A stretch of DNA of 64,000 nucleotides from Streptomyces fildesensis (GTDB taxonomy: Bacteria > Actinomycetota > Actinomycetes > Streptomycetales > Streptomycetaceae): assembly GCF_016107395.1 (NCBI RefSeq), contig NZ_JAAIKO010000004.1:62001-126000 (forward strand), in the 5' to 3' direction. Made by a program: the position numbers and the translations under genes. How positions within the stretch are numbered: position 1 is the first letter of the stretch; the number at the start of each line of letters is the position of its first letter. Shown here one piece after another: positions 51,645 to 61,168 of the stretch. The notes beneath the pieces are model-generated. The model was not told the origin of the DNA. It saw only the letters and a program-made list of their open reading frames with translations, and did not search any database.

Positions 51645-53608
51645 GACTCCTCCCGGGGAGCGACGACGGCGAGCACCTGGTCCATGGCGACGGTGCTGCC
51701 GGGGGTGACGTCGATCTCGGTGACCGTGCCGTCGTGGGGAGCGGTGATGACGTGCTCCATCTTCATCGCCTCGACGACCAGCAGGCTCTGGCCCGCGGTC
51801 ACCTCGTCCCCGGTCGCGACCTTGACGACGGTCACGGTGCCGGGCATCGGCGCGGTGAGCGCGCCGGTGCCACCGGCGCCCGCGCTGCCGCTCAGGGCGG
51901 CCGCGACGGGGTCGTGGTCCGCGACGTGCCAGCTGTCCCCGTCACGGCCCAGCCAGGCGCCCGCGTGGTGGAAGGAATGGGTGGCGCCGTCCCAGTGCAG
52001 GACGCCGCGTCCGCCGTCGGTGACCAGGCGCGCGGGGACCGCCGGGGCGTCGCCCACCCGGACCTCGTTCCCGCGGACCCGGACGGCCAGCGGTTCGTGT
52101 CCGGGCACCCGCAGATGGTGGGTGGTCCAGGCCGGCTCGCCGCCCAGCCGCCAGCCGTCGGCAGCCGAGAACGGATCGGTCCAGGTGGTGGCGTCCGACG
52201 TGGGGAGCAGGGCGGCCTGGCGCAGCAGCGCCGCGGCCGCGTAGACCTCGGGCGGGACGTCCGGTGAGATCAGCGAGCCGACCTCGCGCTCGACCAGTCC
52301 GGTGTCGAGGACTCCGGAGACCACCTCCGGGTGGGCCAGCAGCCGCCGCAGGAAGCCCGCGTTGGTGGAGACACCCAGGGTGACGGTGCTGGCCAGCGCC
52401 GCGCGCAGCTTGCGCAGCGCGGTGGCGCGGTCGGGCCCGTACGCGATGACCTTGGACAGCATCGGGTCGTACAGGCTGCCGATCTCGGTGCCCTCGGCGA
52501 GCCCGGAGTCGGTGCGGACCCCGTCGCCCTGCGGTTCGTGGAGCGACAGCACGGTCCCGCCGGAGGGCAGGAAGCCGCGGGCCGGGTCCTCGGCACAGAT
52601 CCGGGCCTCGACGGCGTGGCCGGTGAGGGTGACGCCCTCCTGCCCGAACGGCAGGTGCTCGCCGGCGGCGACGCGCAGCTGCCACTCGACGAGGTCCAGG
52701 CCGGTGATCAGTTCGGTGACGGGATGCTCGACCTGGAGGCGGGTGTTCATCTCCATGAAGCAGTACGCGGAGGGGTCCGCGCCCGGGACGATGAACTCGA
52801 CGGTGCCCGCGCCGACATAGCCGCAGGAGCGGGCGGCCTGCACGGCGGCCTCGCCCATCGCCGCACGGGTGGCCTCGTCCAGGAGCACGCTGGGCGCCTC
52901 CTCGATCACCTTCTGGTGCCGGCGCTGCAGCGAGCACTCCCGCTCGCCCAGGTGGACGACATTGCCGTGGGCGTCGGCCAGCACCTGGATCTCGATGTGC
53001 CGCGGCCGGTCGATCCAGCGCTCGACGAGGAGGGTGTCGTCGCCGAAGGAACCACGGGCCTCGCGCCGGGCGGCGGCGATCTCGTCGCCGAGCAGCGTCT
53101 CGTCCCGCACCAGCCGCATGCCCTTGCCGCCGCCGCCCGCGGACGGCTTGAGCAGGACCGGCATGCCGATCTTCTGTGCCTCGCCGATGAGTTGGGTGTC
53201 GGTGAGACCGCTGCCGGACGAGCCCGGGACGACCGGGACACCGGCCTCCAGGACGGTCGCCTTGGCGCGGATCTTGTCACCCATCAGCTGGATCGCCGAG
53301 GCCGGCGGTCCGATGAAGACGAGCCCCGCGTCGGTGCAGGCCTGAGCGAAGGCGGCGTTCTCCGCGAGGAAGCCGTAGCCGGGGTGGACGGCCTGCGCCC
53401 CGGTTCGGGCGGCCGCGCGCAACTGCTCGTCGATGGAGAGGTAGTTCTCGATGCGGACCGCGGTGTCGGCCTCGCGGACGTGCCGGGCGTCGGCGTCGGC
53501 GTCGCTGAACACGGCGGCCGAGCGCACGCCGAGGCGCCGCAGCGTGCGGATCACCCGGACGGCGATCTCGCCGCGGTTGGCGATGAGGACGGTGTCGAAC
53601 ATGGTCAT
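51641..53608 (-). CDS. accA1: acyl-CoA (methylcrotonyl-type) carboxylase biotin-containing alpha subunit
   Basis: 655 residues from the ATG at 53608 (GAGGACAG upstream). Biotin carboxylase domain with [23 protein letters not shown]-grasp loop [24 protein letters not shown]; a middle domain; and a C-terminal biotinyl domain with [10 protein letters not shown], biotin on Lys616. With the beta subunit 8 nt upstream it carboxylates 3-methylcrotonyl-CoA in leucine catabolism; in Streptomyces AccA1-type subunits can also serve other acyl-CoAs, so specificity is inferred from context. Confidence 0.93.
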   Translation of the reverse strand: MTMFDTVLIANRGEIAVRVIRTLRRLGVRSAAVFSDADADARHVREADTAVRIENYLSIDEQLRAAARTGAQAVHPGYGFLAENAAFAQACTDAGLVFIGPPASAIQLMGDKIRAKATVLEAGVPVVPGSSGSGLTDTQLIGEAQKIGMPVLLKPSAGGGGKGMRLVRDETLLGDEIAAARREARGSFGDDTLLVERWIDRPRHIEIQVLADAHGNVVHLGERECSLQRRHQKVIEEAPSVLLDEATRAAMGEAAVQAARSCGYVGAGTVEFIVPGADPSAYCFMEMNTRLQVEHPVTELITGLDLVEWQLRVAAGEHLPFGQEGVTLTGHAVEARICAEDPARGFLPSGGTVLSLHEPQGDGVRTDSGLAEGTEIGSLYDPMLSKVIAYGPDRATALRKLRAALASTVTLGVSTNAGFLRRLLAHPEVVSGVLDTGLVEREVGSLISPDVPPEVYAAAALLRQAALLPTSDATTWTDPFSAADGWRLGGEPAWTTHHLRVPGHEPLAVRVRGNEVRVGDAPAVPARLVTDGGRGVLHWDGATHSFHHAGAWLGRDGDSWHVADHDPVAAALSGSAGAGGTGALTAPMPGTVTVVKVATGDEVTAGQSLLVVEAMKMEHVITAPHDGTVTEIDVTPGSTVAMDQVLAVVAPREES

Positions 53609-53616
53609 CTCTGTCC

Positions 53617-55230
53617 TCACATCCGGAAGACGCCGTAGCCGGGCTCACCCAGCGGCGCGTTGGCGCAGGCGGTGAGCGCGAGGCCCAGGACCGTGCGGGT
53701 CTCCAGCGGGTCGATCACGCCGTCGTCCCAGAGCCGGGCGGTCGCGTAGTAGGCGTTGCCCTGGGTGTCGTACTGGGCCCTGATCGGGTCCTTGAACGCG
53801 GTCTCCTCATCGGGAGCCCACTCACCGCCCGCCGCCTCGATCTGGTCGCGCTTGACGGTGGCGAGCACGGACGCGGCCTGTTCGCCGCCCATCACGGAGA
53901 TCTTGGCGTTGGGCCACATCCACAGGAAGCGCGGTGAATAGGCCCGTCCGCACATCGAGTAGTTGCCGGCGCCGTACGAGCCGCCGATGACGACCGTCAG
54001 CTTGGGCACCCGGGCGCAGGCCACCGCGGTGACCATCTTGGCGCCGTGCTTGGCGATGCCGCCCGCCTCGTACTGGCGGCCCACCATGAACCCGGAGATG
54101 TTCTGCAGGAAGAGCAGCGGGATGCCGCGCTGGTCGCACAGCTCGATGAAGTGCGCGCCCTTCATGGCGGATTCGGCGAAGAGGATGCCGTTGTTCGCGA
54201 TGATGCCCACCGGGTGGCCGTGCACATGGGCGAAGCCGGTGACGAGCGTCGTGCCGTACTCCGCCTTGAACTCGGCGAAACGGCTGCCGTCGACGATCCT
54301 GGCGATGACCTCGCGCACGTCGTACGGGGTGCGGGAGTCGACGGGCACCGCGCCGGTGAGCCCTGCGGGGTCGACGGCGGGTTCCTCGACCGGGTCGAGG
54401 TCCCAGGGGCGGGGGACCCGCGGGCCGAGGGTGGACACGATGTTCCGCACGATGCGCAGCGCGTGGGCGTCGTCCTCGGCCAGGTGGTCGGTGACGCCGG
54501 AGATCCTGGAGTGCACCTCGCCGCCGCCGAGCTCCTCGGCGGTGACGACCTCGCCGGTCGCGGCCTTCACCAGCGGCGGCCCGCCCAGGAAGATCGTGCC
54601 CTGGTTGCGGACGATCACCGCTTCGTCGCTCATGGCGGGGACGTACGCGCCGCCGGCCGTGCACGAGCCCATCACCGCGGCGATCTGCGGGATGCCGCGG
54701 GCCGACATCGTCGCCTGGTTGTAGAAGATCCGACCGAAGTGGTCGCGGTCCGGGAAGACCTCGTCCTGCCGGGGCAGGAAGGCGCCGCCGGAGTCGACCA
54801 GATAGACGCACGGCAGCCGGTTGTCGAGCGCGATCTCCTGCGCCCGCAGGTGCTTCTTCACCGTCATGGGGTAGTACGTGCCGCCCTTGACCGTGGCGTC
54901 GTTGGCGACGACCACGACCTCACGGCCGGAGACCCTGCCGATACCGGCGACGACGCCGGCGGCCGGGGCCTGGCCCTCGTACATCCCGTCGGCGGCCAGC
55001 GGGGCGAGCTCCAGGAAGGGCGAGCCGGGGTCGAGCAGCCCGTCCACCCGGTCGCGGGGCAGGAGCTTGCCGCGCGCGGTGTGCCGGGCGCGGGCCTTCT
55101 CGCCGCCGCCGAGCCGGGCGGCGGCGAGCTTGTCGCGCAGCCGCGCACTCAGTTCGGCGTGCGCCGCCGCATTGGCGCGGTAGGTCTCCGACGCCGGATC
55201 GGCGGCGCTGGAGAGGACGGGTGCTGCCAT
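53617..55230 (-). CDS. accD1: methylcrotonyl-CoA carboxylase beta (carboxyltransferase) subunit
   Basis: 537 residues. Two crotonase-like carboxyltransferase halves: the N-terminal half with [19 protein letters not shown] and [18 protein letters not shown], and the C-terminal half with [20 protein letters not shown] and [20 protein letters not shown]. The [18 protein letters not shown] segment is typical of MCC rather than propionyl-CoA carboxylases. First gene of the accD1-accA1-hmgL-acdH operon, starting 18 bp inside the edge of a large palindromic operator and divergent from a TetR gene. Confidence 0.93.
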   Translation of the reverse strand: MAAPVLSSAADPASETYRANAAAHAELSARLRDKLAAARLGGGEKARARHTARGKLLPRDRVDGLLDPGSPFLELAPLAADGMYEGQAPAAGVVAGIGRVSGREVVVVANDATVKGGTYYPMTVKKHLRAQEIALDNRLPCVYLVDSGGAFLPRQDEVFPDRDHFGRIFYNQATMSARGIPQIAAVMGSCTAGGAYVPAMSDEAVIVRNQGTIFLGGPPLVKAATGEVVTAEELGGGEVHSRISGVTDHLAEDDAHALRIVRNIVSTLGPRVPRPWDLDPVEEPAVDPAGLTGAVPVDSRTPYDVREVIARIVDGSRFAEFKAEYGTTLVTGFAHVHGHPVGIIANNGILFAESAMKGAHFIELCDQRGIPLLFLQNISGFMVGRQYEAGGIAKHGAKMVTAVACARVPKLTVVIGGSYGAGNYSMCGRAYSPRFLWMWPNAKISVMGGEQAASVLATVKRDQIEAAGGEWAPDEETAFKDPIRAQYDTQGNAYYATARLWDDGVIDPLETRTVLGLALTACANAPLGEPGYGVFRM

Positions 55231-55247
55231 GTGTCGGGCCCCCGGAA

Positions 55248-55293
55248 GTTAGCGAGCGTTAACGTGGTGACCTTCACGTTAACGCTCGCTAAC
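55248..55293. promoter_or_regulatory. 46-bp palindromic operator between accD1 and tetR
   Basis: GTTAGCGAGCGTTAACGT (55248-55265) and ACGTTAACGCTCGCTAAC (55276-55293) are perfect 18-bp inverted arms around GGTGACCTTC. Each arm is itself a TetR-sized pseudo-dyad (TTAGCGAGCGTTAA), so two dimers could bind and shut both divergent promoters. No other palindrome in the window is as perfect. Confidence 0.9.
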
Positions 55294-55314
55294 GGGATTG
55301 TCTAGACTCGTTCC

Positions 55315-55926
55315 ATGCACCCCACGAAGGCGACCGAGAACCGCCGCGACCAGATCCTCCGGGAGGCCGCCCGGCTCTTCGCCGAACGCGGATTCCATGG
55401 CGTCGGTGTGGACGAGATAGGGGCCGCGGTCGGCATCAGCGGACCCGGCCTCTACCGGCACTTCGCGGGCAAGGACGCGATGCTCGCCGAGCTGCTCGTC
55501 GGTATCAGCGGCCGGCTGCTCACGGCCGGGAAGGCCCGGGTCGCCGAGGCCAACGACCCGGCCGGGGCACTGGACGCGCTGGTCCGCGGCCATATCGACT
55601 TCGCGCTCGACGACCGCCCGCTGATCACCCTGCACGACCGCGAACTGGACCGGCTGCGCGACTCCGACCGCAAGCTGGTGCGCCAGCTCCAGCGGCAGTA
55701 CGTCGAGCAGTGGGTGGAGGTCGTCCGGCAGGTGCGTCCTGCCGCGCCCGAGCCGCAGGTGCGGGCCGCCGTGCACGCGGTCTTCGGACTGCTCAACTCC
55801 ACCCCGCACCTGGGCGCGCACAGCGGGCTCCCGGACCGGAACGACACGGCGGCGCTGCTGCGCCGGCTGGCACTGGGCGCACTGACGGCTCTGGACAGCA
55901 TGGACGACCGGCGAGTAACTTACTGA
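55315..55926 (+). CDS. TetR-family regulator of acyl-CoA catabolism
   Basis: 203 residues. Helix-turn-helix at about 10-55 (ILREAARLFAERGFHGVGVDEIGAAVGISGPGLYRHFAGK), ligand domain after. Divergent from accD1 over the 46-bp operator, hence the likely repressor of both directions, released by an acyl-CoA or a leucine-pathway intermediate. Its last codons contain a sequence resembling one operator arm (55920-55937), in front of the next acyl-CoA dehydrogenase gene. Corresponds by position to the TetR gene next to accD1 in other Streptomyces. Confidence 0.92.
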   Translation: MHPTKATENRRDQILREAARLFAERGFHGVGVDEIGAAVGISGPGLYRHFAGKDAMLAELLVGISGRLLTAGKARVAEANDPAGALDALVRGHIDFALDDRPLITLHDRELDRLRDSDRKLVRQLQRQYVEQWVEVVRQVRPAAPEPQVRAAVHAVFGLLNSTPHLGAHSGLPDRNDTAALLRRLALGALTALDSMDDRRVTY

Positions 55927-55937
55927 GCGCTTGCTTA
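55920..55937. promoter_or_regulatory. possible second site for the TetR regulator
   Basis: TTACTGAGCGCTTGCTTA shares TTAnnGAGCGnT with the arms of the 46-bp operator, spans the tetR stop codon and lies 54 bp before the dehydrogenase start. The symmetry is imperfect. It could let the regulator also control the downstream acd-tesB genes. Confidence 0.35.
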
Positions 55938-55990
55938 TTTTTCCGGACCCCGTCCCGGATCCCATGTCTCAGGCCCAGAGGAGGCGCGAA

Positions 55991-57148
55991 GTGCGTCGTA
56001 CGGTGTTCAACGAGGACCACGAAGCGTTCCGCGAGACGATCCGGGACTTCATCGCCGCCGAGGTCGTTCCCGTCTTCGACGAGTGGCTGGCGGCCGGCCA
56101 GGCCCCCCGCGACTTCTACCGCAAGCTCGGTGAGCTGGGCGTCTTCGGTATCGAAGTGCCCGAGGAATTCGGCGGCGCCGGCGAGACCAGCTTCAAGTTC
56201 CAGGCCGTCATCACCGAGGAGTGCGCCCGCGCGGGCGTCAGCTTCGGCGGCAGTGGCGTGCACACCGGCCTCTGCCTCCCGTACCTGCTGGCCTACTGCA
56301 ACGACGAGCAGAAGAAGCGCTGGCTCCCGGACTTCGTCTCCGGCGACATGATGACCGCCATCGCGATGACCGAGCCGGGCACCGGTTCCGACCTGGCCGG
56401 CATGAAGACCACCGCCAAGCTCTCCGAGGACGGCACGCACTACGTCCTCAACGGCGCCAAGACCTTCATCACCGGCGGCGTGCACGCCGACCGTGTCATC
56501 GTCTGCGCCAGGACCGCCCCGGCCACCCCCGAGGACCGCCGCGCGGGCATATCGCTGCTGGTCGTCGACACGAAGTCCGAGGGCTACGCCGTCGGCCGCA
56601 AGCTGGAGAAGCTCGGCCTCAAGACCTCCGACACCGCCGAGCTGTCCTTCACCGACGTGAAGGTGCCCGTCGAGGACCTGCTCGGCGAGGAGGGCAAGGG
56701 CTTCTCCTACCTCGGCCAGAACCTGCCGCAGGAGCGGATCGCCATCGCCGTGGGCGCGTACGCGCAGGCCTCCGCGGCCATCGGCTTCGCCAAGGCGTAC
56801 GTCCAGGACCGCACCGTCTTCGGCCAGTCCGTCGCCTCGTTCCAGAACACCAAGTTCGTGCTCGCCGACTGCAAGGCCGAGGTGGACGCGGCCCAGGCCG
56901 TCGTCGACCGCGCCCTGGACGCGCACGACGCCGGTGAGCTGACCGCCGCCGACGCCGCCTCCGCCAAGCTGTTCTGCACCGACGTCGCGGCCCGCGTCAT
57001 CGACAAGTGCCTGCAGCTGCACGGCGGCTACGGCTACATGCTGGAGTACCCCATCGCCCGCCTGTACGCGGACAACCGCGTCAACCGCATCTACGGCGGC
57101 ACCAGCGAGGTCATGCGCTCCATCATCGCCAAGTCGATGGGCCTGTGA
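55991..57148 (+). CDS. acyl-CoA dehydrogenase (second copy)
   Basis: 385 residues from the GTG at 55991, chosen for the GGAGG just before; an ATG nine codons upstream is the alternative. ACAD domains: TEPGTGSDLAGMKTTA and YVLNGAKTFITGG (FAD), KLGLKTSDTAELSFTDVKVP, and HGGYGYMLEYPIARLYADNRVNRIYGGTSEVM at the C-terminus, with catalytic Glu likely in the terminal helices. The MDE-type C-terminal sequence suggests medium or long chain substrates rather than isovaleryl-CoA. Followed 10 nt later by a TesB thioesterase, so the pair may tune acyl-CoA pools. Confidence 0.9.
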   Translation: MRRTVFNEDHEAFRETIRDFIAAEVVPVFDEWLAAGQAPRDFYRKLGELGVFGIEVPEEFGGAGETSFKFQAVITEECARAGVSFGGSGVHTGLCLPYLLAYCNDEQKKRWLPDFVSGDMMTAIAMTEPGTGSDLAGMKTTAKLSEDGTHYVLNGAKTFITGGVHADRVIVCARTAPATPEDRRAGISLLVVDTKSEGYAVGRKLEKLGLKTSDTAELSFTDVKVPVEDLLGEEGKGFSYLGQNLPQERIAIAVGAYAQASAAIGFAKAYVQDRTVFGQSVASFQNTKFVLADCKAEVDAAQAVVDRALDAHDAGELTAADAASAKLFCTDVAARVIDKCLQLHGGYGYMLEYPIARLYADNRVNRIYGGTSEVMRSIIAKSMGL

Positions 57149-57158
57149 GCGCGACCCT

Positions 57159-58034
57159 GTGAACACAGCGCTGACGTCCCTGCTCGATCTGCTCGATCTG
57201 GAGCGGATCGAGCAGGACATCTTCCGCGGCATCAGCAGGTCGGCGGTCGTGCCACGGGTGTTCGGCGGCCAGGTCGCCGCCCAGGCGCTGGTCGCGGCGG
57301 GCCGCACCGTCCCCGAGGACCGGGCCGCGCACTCCCTGCACGCGTACTTCCTGCGGCCGGGCGACCCCGGCGCGCCGATCGTCTACCAGGTGGACCGGAT
57401 CCGGGACGGCCGCTCCTTCACCACCCGAAGGGTGGTGGCCGTTCAGCACGGGCAGCCGATCTTCCATCTGTCGGCGTCCTTCCAGGAGCACGAGGAAGGG
57501 CTCGAGCACCAGGAGCCCATGCCGCCGGCGCCGGACCCCGAGTCGCTGCCCACCGCCGAGGAACTGCTGCCCGCCCACGCGGACAAGTTCCCCGACCCCA
57601 AGGTCATCGACCGTCTCCTGGAAGCGCGGGCCGCCGTCGACCTGCGGTACGCGGAGGACCCGCCGTTCCTGGTCGCCGGGCAGGGCCCGCGCGAACCGCG
57701 CTCCCAGGTGTGGTTCCGCACCCGGGGCAAGCTCGCGGACGACCCGCTGCTGCACGTCTGCCTGGCCACGTACGTCTCGGACATGACGCTGCTGGACTCG
57801 GTGCTCCTCGCCCACGGGCGCGGCGGCTGGGCCGTCGGCGACGTGGTCGGCGCCAGCCTGGACCACGCCATGTGGTTCCACCGGCCCTTCCGCGCCGACG
57901 AATGGCTGCTGTACGACCAGCAGAGCCCGTCGGCGTCCGGCGGCCGGGGACTGGGCACCGCCCGGATCTACACCCAGGACGGGCGCCTCGTGGTGTCCGT
58001 GATCCAGGAGGGCGTGGTCCGCGTCCCGGTCTAG
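57159..58034 (+). CDS. acyl-CoA thioesterase II (TesB-like)
   Basis: 291 residues from a GTG 10 nt after the dehydrogenase stop. Double hotdog fold: N-terminal half with FGGQVAAQALVAAGRTV and SLHAYFLRPGDP, C-terminal half with YVSDMTLLDSVL and SLDHAMWFHRPFRADEWLLYDQQSPS; the Asp/Gln/Thr active-site set of TesB fits. Hydrolyses acyl-CoAs to free acids. The stop TAG lies inside CTAG, the first bases of the 167-bp MITE-like element, so the insertion preserved or created the stop. Confidence 0.93.
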   Translation: MNTALTSLLDLLDLERIEQDIFRGISRSAVVPRVFGGQVAAQALVAAGRTVPEDRAAHSLHAYFLRPGDPGAPIVYQVDRIRDGRSFTTRRVVAVQHGQPIFHLSASFQEHEEGLEHQEPMPPAPDPESLPTAEELLPAHADKFPDPKVIDRLLEARAAVDLRYAEDPPFLVAGQGPREPRSQVWFRTRGKLADDPLLHVCLATYVSDMTLLDSVLLAHGRGGWAVGDVVGASLDHAMWFHRPFRADEWLLYDQQSPSASGGRGLGTARIYTQDGRLVVSVIQEGVVRVPV

Positions 58035-58197
58035 GGCGTGTGTCGAAAGTAGCGCTGTTCGCCCGGAGGGCGTGGCCCACGGCGTCTGGTGCGTGCGCTC
58101 GCAAGGCGGAGGGTCGTCCTCGTACTGGTCGTACGTGGACGAGCCCGACAACGCGGCGAGGGCGCGTGCCAGGCGGGGCTTTCGAAACACGCCCTAG
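58031..58197. mobile_element. 167-bp MITE-like non-autonomous element
   Basis: Terminal inverted repeats CTAGGGCGTGTKTCGAAAG (one G/T difference between ends) with CTAG at both borders. The interior is also self-complementary: CTGGTGCGTGCGCTCGC faces GCGAGGGCGCGTGCCAG, and CGTCCTCGTAC faces GTACGTGGACG near the centre, so the whole element folds back. No coding capacity. IS5-type elements are known to duplicate YTAR targets, which CTAG fits, so the parent is probably an IS5-family transposase encoded elsewhere. It starts at the thioesterase stop codon and ends 8 bp before the kinase stop. Confidence 0.75.
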
Positions 58198-58205
58198 CTG
58201 CAGCC

Positions 58206-59384
58206 TTACGCGGCGGGGAGGACGGCCCGCACCAGGAAGCCGCCGTCGGGTTGCGCGCCCGCGTCGAGGGTGCCGCCCAGCTGGGCGGCACGTTCGCGCA
58301 GGCCGGCGAGGCCGTGGCCGCCGGAGGGCAGCAGCGGACCGGGCCGCTCACCTGGCGGGCCGTTGCGGACGCTGACCAGGAGCCGCCCCCCGGTCAGCCG
58401 TACGTCGACTTCCGTCTCCGCGCCCGTCGCGTGCTTGCGCACGTTGGTCAGCGACTCCTGCACGATCCGGTAGGCGGCGTGCCCGACGGGCGCCGGGCAG
58501 CCTCCCGCGTCGACCCGGCCCCGCACCGTGGGGCCCGCCGTCGCCAGCAGCGCCGGCAACTCGGCCAGTCCGGGTCCGGCCGGCGCCGCCCGGCCCGCCG
58601 TGTCCGCCGGGTCCGACGAGCCGGACGCGTTCGTCACGGGAAGCCGCAGCAGGCCGACCATGCGACGCAGTTCGTCCAGCGCGTCCCGGCTCAGCTCGCG
58701 CACCGCTCCGGCCGCGTCGCGGGCCTCCTGGCTCCGCGCGGTGACCTCCAGCGCGCCGGACTGCACCGCGATGAGGCTGATGTGGTGCGCGACCGTGTCG
58801 TGCATCTCGCGGGCGAGCCGGGCGCGCTCCTGGACGACGGCCTGCTCGGCGGCGAGCCGCGCTTCGCGTTCCCGGCTCGCGGCCAGCTCGGCGAGCCGGG
58901 CCGCCAGCTCCCGCCGGGAGGAGCTGAGCAGCCCGAGGGCCGTGGGGGCGGTGGCCAGCAGGGCGGAGAGCAGCAGCGCCAGGATCGTGGGCGCCGGCTC
59001 CCAGTCGATCGTGCCGAGCCACGGCCAGGGGACGAAGGAGACCACGGCCACGGCCGCGGCGCAGCCGCCGATGACCCACATGCGGGGCGTGACACGGGGG
59101 CGGGACCTGGTGCTGCCGTTTGCGTCCGGCGCCGTGCGGCCCGTCCCGCCGGAGGCGACCTGGTAGAGCGCGGCCATCGGCGCCAGCCACACGTACCCGA
59201 GCGAGAGCGCGGGCAGTGTCGCCGCGAAGGCGAGCAGCGGAAACCGCCGGCGCACCAGGAGAGCGGCCGTCGCGGTGCACGCGACGGCGAGCGAGAGGGA
59301 GCCGCCCATCGACCGCGTCGCCCACACCTCGGTCGCGGAGAGGGCGATCAGGGCGGCATCGAGGACGGCCGGCCGCAGTCTCAC
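58206..59384 (-). CDS. NarL-type sensor histidine kinase (HisKA_3)
   Basis: 392 residues from a GTG overlapping the regulator stop. Five or so N-terminal membrane helices (about 8-170) with little outside loop, a coiled-coil linker (SSRRELAARLAELAASREREARLAAEQA), then the HisKA_3 box with phosphoacceptor in REMHDTVAHH and a compact ATPase domain (AYRIVQESLTNVRKHA, GGHGLAGLRERAAQLGG). Intramembrane-sensing type; signal unknown. Coupled to the LuxR-type regulator upstream. Confidence 0.93.
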   Translation of the reverse strand: MRLRPAVLDAALIALSATEVWATRSMGGSLSLAVACTATAALLVRRRFPLLAFAATLPALSLGYVWLAPMAALYQVASGGTGRTAPDANGSTRSRPRVTPRMWVIGGCAAAVAVVSFVPWPWLGTIDWEPAPTILALLLSALLATAPTALGLLSSSRRELAARLAELAASREREARLAAEQAVVQERARLAREMHDTVAHHISLIAVQSGALEVTARSQEARDAAGAVRELSRDALDELRRMVGLLRLPVTNASGSSDPADTAGRAAPAGPGLAELPALLATAGPTVRGRVDAGGCPAPVGHAAYRIVQESLTNVRKHATGAETEVDVRLTGGRLLVSVRNGPPGERPGPLLPSGGHGLAGLRERAAQLGGTLDAGAQPDGGFLVRAVLPAA

Positions 59385-60058
59385 GTCCGCTCCACGGCCG
59401 GGGCGAGTCCCGCGCGGTGGGCGAGCACGGCCGCGGCGACCCGGTTGGGCGCGTCCAGCTTCCGCAGCACCGCGCGCACATGGTCCTTGACGGTGGCGAC
59501 CGTGATCCCCAGCCGTGCGGCGATGTCGGAGTTCGGCAGACCCGCCGCCACGAGGACGAGGACTTCGCGCTCGCGGGTGGTGAGCAGGCCCAGGGCGACG
59601 GCGTCCGCACCGCCGGGGTTGTCGAGGCCCGTCCCGGCCCCTGCCCCGAGGTAGCCGTGCACGACCGTACGGCTGACGGTCGGCGTGAAGACCGTCCCGC
59701 CGGAGGCGAGCACCCGCACGGCGTCGATCAGCGTGCCCACGGCCGTGTCCTTGAGGAGGAAGCCGGTGGCGCCCTCCCGCATCGCGGCACTGATGTACGC
59801 GCTGGTGTCGAACGCCGTGAGCATCGCGACGGCGGGCGGCCGCGGCAGGGCGCGCAGCTCCCGCAGGACCGTGAGCCCGTCCGGTGCCGGCATCACGGCG
59901 TCCAGCAGCACGAGGTCGGGTCCGGCCGCCTCGATGGTGGCCACCGCGTCCCGGCCGTCGCAGTCGACGACCACCGCGATGTCTCCCGCGGTCTCCAGAA
60001 TCCGCCGCAGGGCGACCCTGACCAGCGCCTCGTCGTCGACGATCGCTACATGGATCAA
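59381..60058 (-). CDS. NarL/LuxR-family response regulator
   Basis: 225 residues. Receiver with VDDE near the start, phosphoacceptor Asp53 in VLLDAVMPAPDG, Thr in MLTAFD, and Lys in FLLKDTA; C-terminal LuxR helix-turn-helix (LTTREREVLVLVAAGLPNSDIAARL, TVKDHVRAVLRKL). First gene of the pair. Upstream, two near-identical TCCGGATCCGC units (about 60101-60129) may be a binding or terminator element. Targets not inferable. Confidence 0.94.
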   Translation of the reverse strand: MIHVAIVDDEALVRVALRRILETAGDIAVVVDCDGRDAVATIEAAGPDLVLLDAVMPAPDGLTVLRELRALPRPPAVAMLTAFDTSAYISAAMREGATGFLLKDTAVGTLIDAVRVLASGGTVFTPTVSRTVVHGYLGAGAGTGLDNPGGADAVALGLLTTREREVLVLVAAGLPNSDIAARLGITVATVKDHVRAVLRKLDAPNRVAAAVLAHRAGLAPAVERT

Positions 60059-60162
60059 CTTGCGCCTGCCTTCTGAAGCCCCTCTGCGATCGTAACCAGA
60101 GACTCCGGATCCGCAGAGTCCGGATCCGCTGCGCGGAGGTAGGCCGCGTGCCCGCGCCGGGC

Positions 60163-60954
60163 TCAGATCCGTGCTTCGAGGCCTGCGGCGGCCAGCAGGT
60201 AGGCGGTGAGCGGGTCGTACAGGTGGGGCGGCACGTTGTCGTCCAGGGGGACCGTCACCGTCAGGTCGCCCTCGGCCTCACCGACGAACAGCGCGGGATC
60301 GTTGCAGTCCGCGAACCCGACCGTGTCGATGCCCTGGCTGCCTGCGAAGCCCGCCCACCCGTGGTCGGCGACGACGAGATCGGGCTCCTGGCCCTCGTGC
60401 TCCATGGCGTCCAGCACCTCCCGCATGGGGTCGGGGGAGTGGGTGTGCATGAGGTTTCCGCCGCGGTGCAGGACGGACACGCCACCGATGTGCCGGATCT
60501 CGCCGTTGTCGGCGTACAGCCGGTCCGCGGGCAGCAGGATCTCGCAGCCCGCGTCGCGCAGCGCGGCGGCGAGCGCCTGGTGGACGGCGAACATGCCGGC
60601 CGGGTGACCGGTGGCGAACAGCACGCGGGCCCGGGATTCCGCCGCCTTGCGCAGCTCGACGGCCATCCGGTCCAGCGCGTCGATCGTCAGTTCCGCGTCG
60701 ATGGTGTCCTGGCCCCTGCGGTGCTTCGGGTTGGCGACGACCCCGCAGCGTTCCACCATCAGCTCCAGCACGGCCCGCGGATCCGTCCAGCGCTCGCCGA
60801 GTTCCAGGCCCAACCAGTAGTAGCGGTTCCCCTCGGCGAGCTCACGGTAGTGATCCAGGTTGTTCTCGCGGCTCGTGGCCACGTCACCCGCGATGCGGGT
60901 GCGTATGAGGTGCTCGGCGAGGGACTGGCGGGACGGCGTCGTGTCATGGGGCAT
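60163..60954 (-). CDS. conserved actinobacterial putative phosphatase
   Basis: 263 residues from the ATG at 60954 (MPHDTTPSRQ); starts at 60963 and 60981 are possible. The protein has an alpha/beta pattern with LFATGHPAGMFAVHQAL, GGVSVLHRGGNLMHTHSPDPM, and PDLVVADHGWAGFAGSQGIDTVGFADCNDPALFVGE. His/Asp-rich motifs of this kind suggest a metal- or phosphate-binding active site; the group is annotated as phosphatase in Streptomyces as I recall, without a proven substrate. Cytosolic. Monocistronic. Confidence 0.65.
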   Translation of the reverse strand: MPHDTTPSRQSLAEHLIRTRIAGDVATSRENNLDHYRELAEGNRYYWLGLELGERWTDPRAVLELMVERCGVVANPKHRRGQDTIDAELTIDALDRMAVELRKAAESRARVLFATGHPAGMFAVHQALAAALRDAGCEILLPADRLYADNGEIRHIGGVSVLHRGGNLMHTHSPDPMREVLDAMEHEGQEPDLVVADHGWAGFAGSQGIDTVGFADCNDPALFVGEAEGDLTVTVPLDDNVPPHLYDPLTAYLLAAAGLEARI

Positions 60955-61168
60955 GTGTCTCATTGTCGCGCCTGGCCGCACGGGCGTAGGGGGCGAGGGT
61001 GATCGGCACCGATGTGTGACCCTCGGAGGGATCCTGGACCGGCTTTCCGCCGGCTGTCGACGACGCTCCTCCGGGCACCGGTTCCAGCCTCGGCACGGGC
61101 CCGGCCGTGTGTCGGTCCCGGCGTGGGCCCGATGCCGCTGACAGCGTCGCCGCCGACGTCGTCGCTGC

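Noticed and set aside
60101..60129. Insertion-element scar from the repeated TCCGGATCCGC
   Set aside because: Just two short near-identical units with no flanking duplication; more likely a local duplication or weak terminator.
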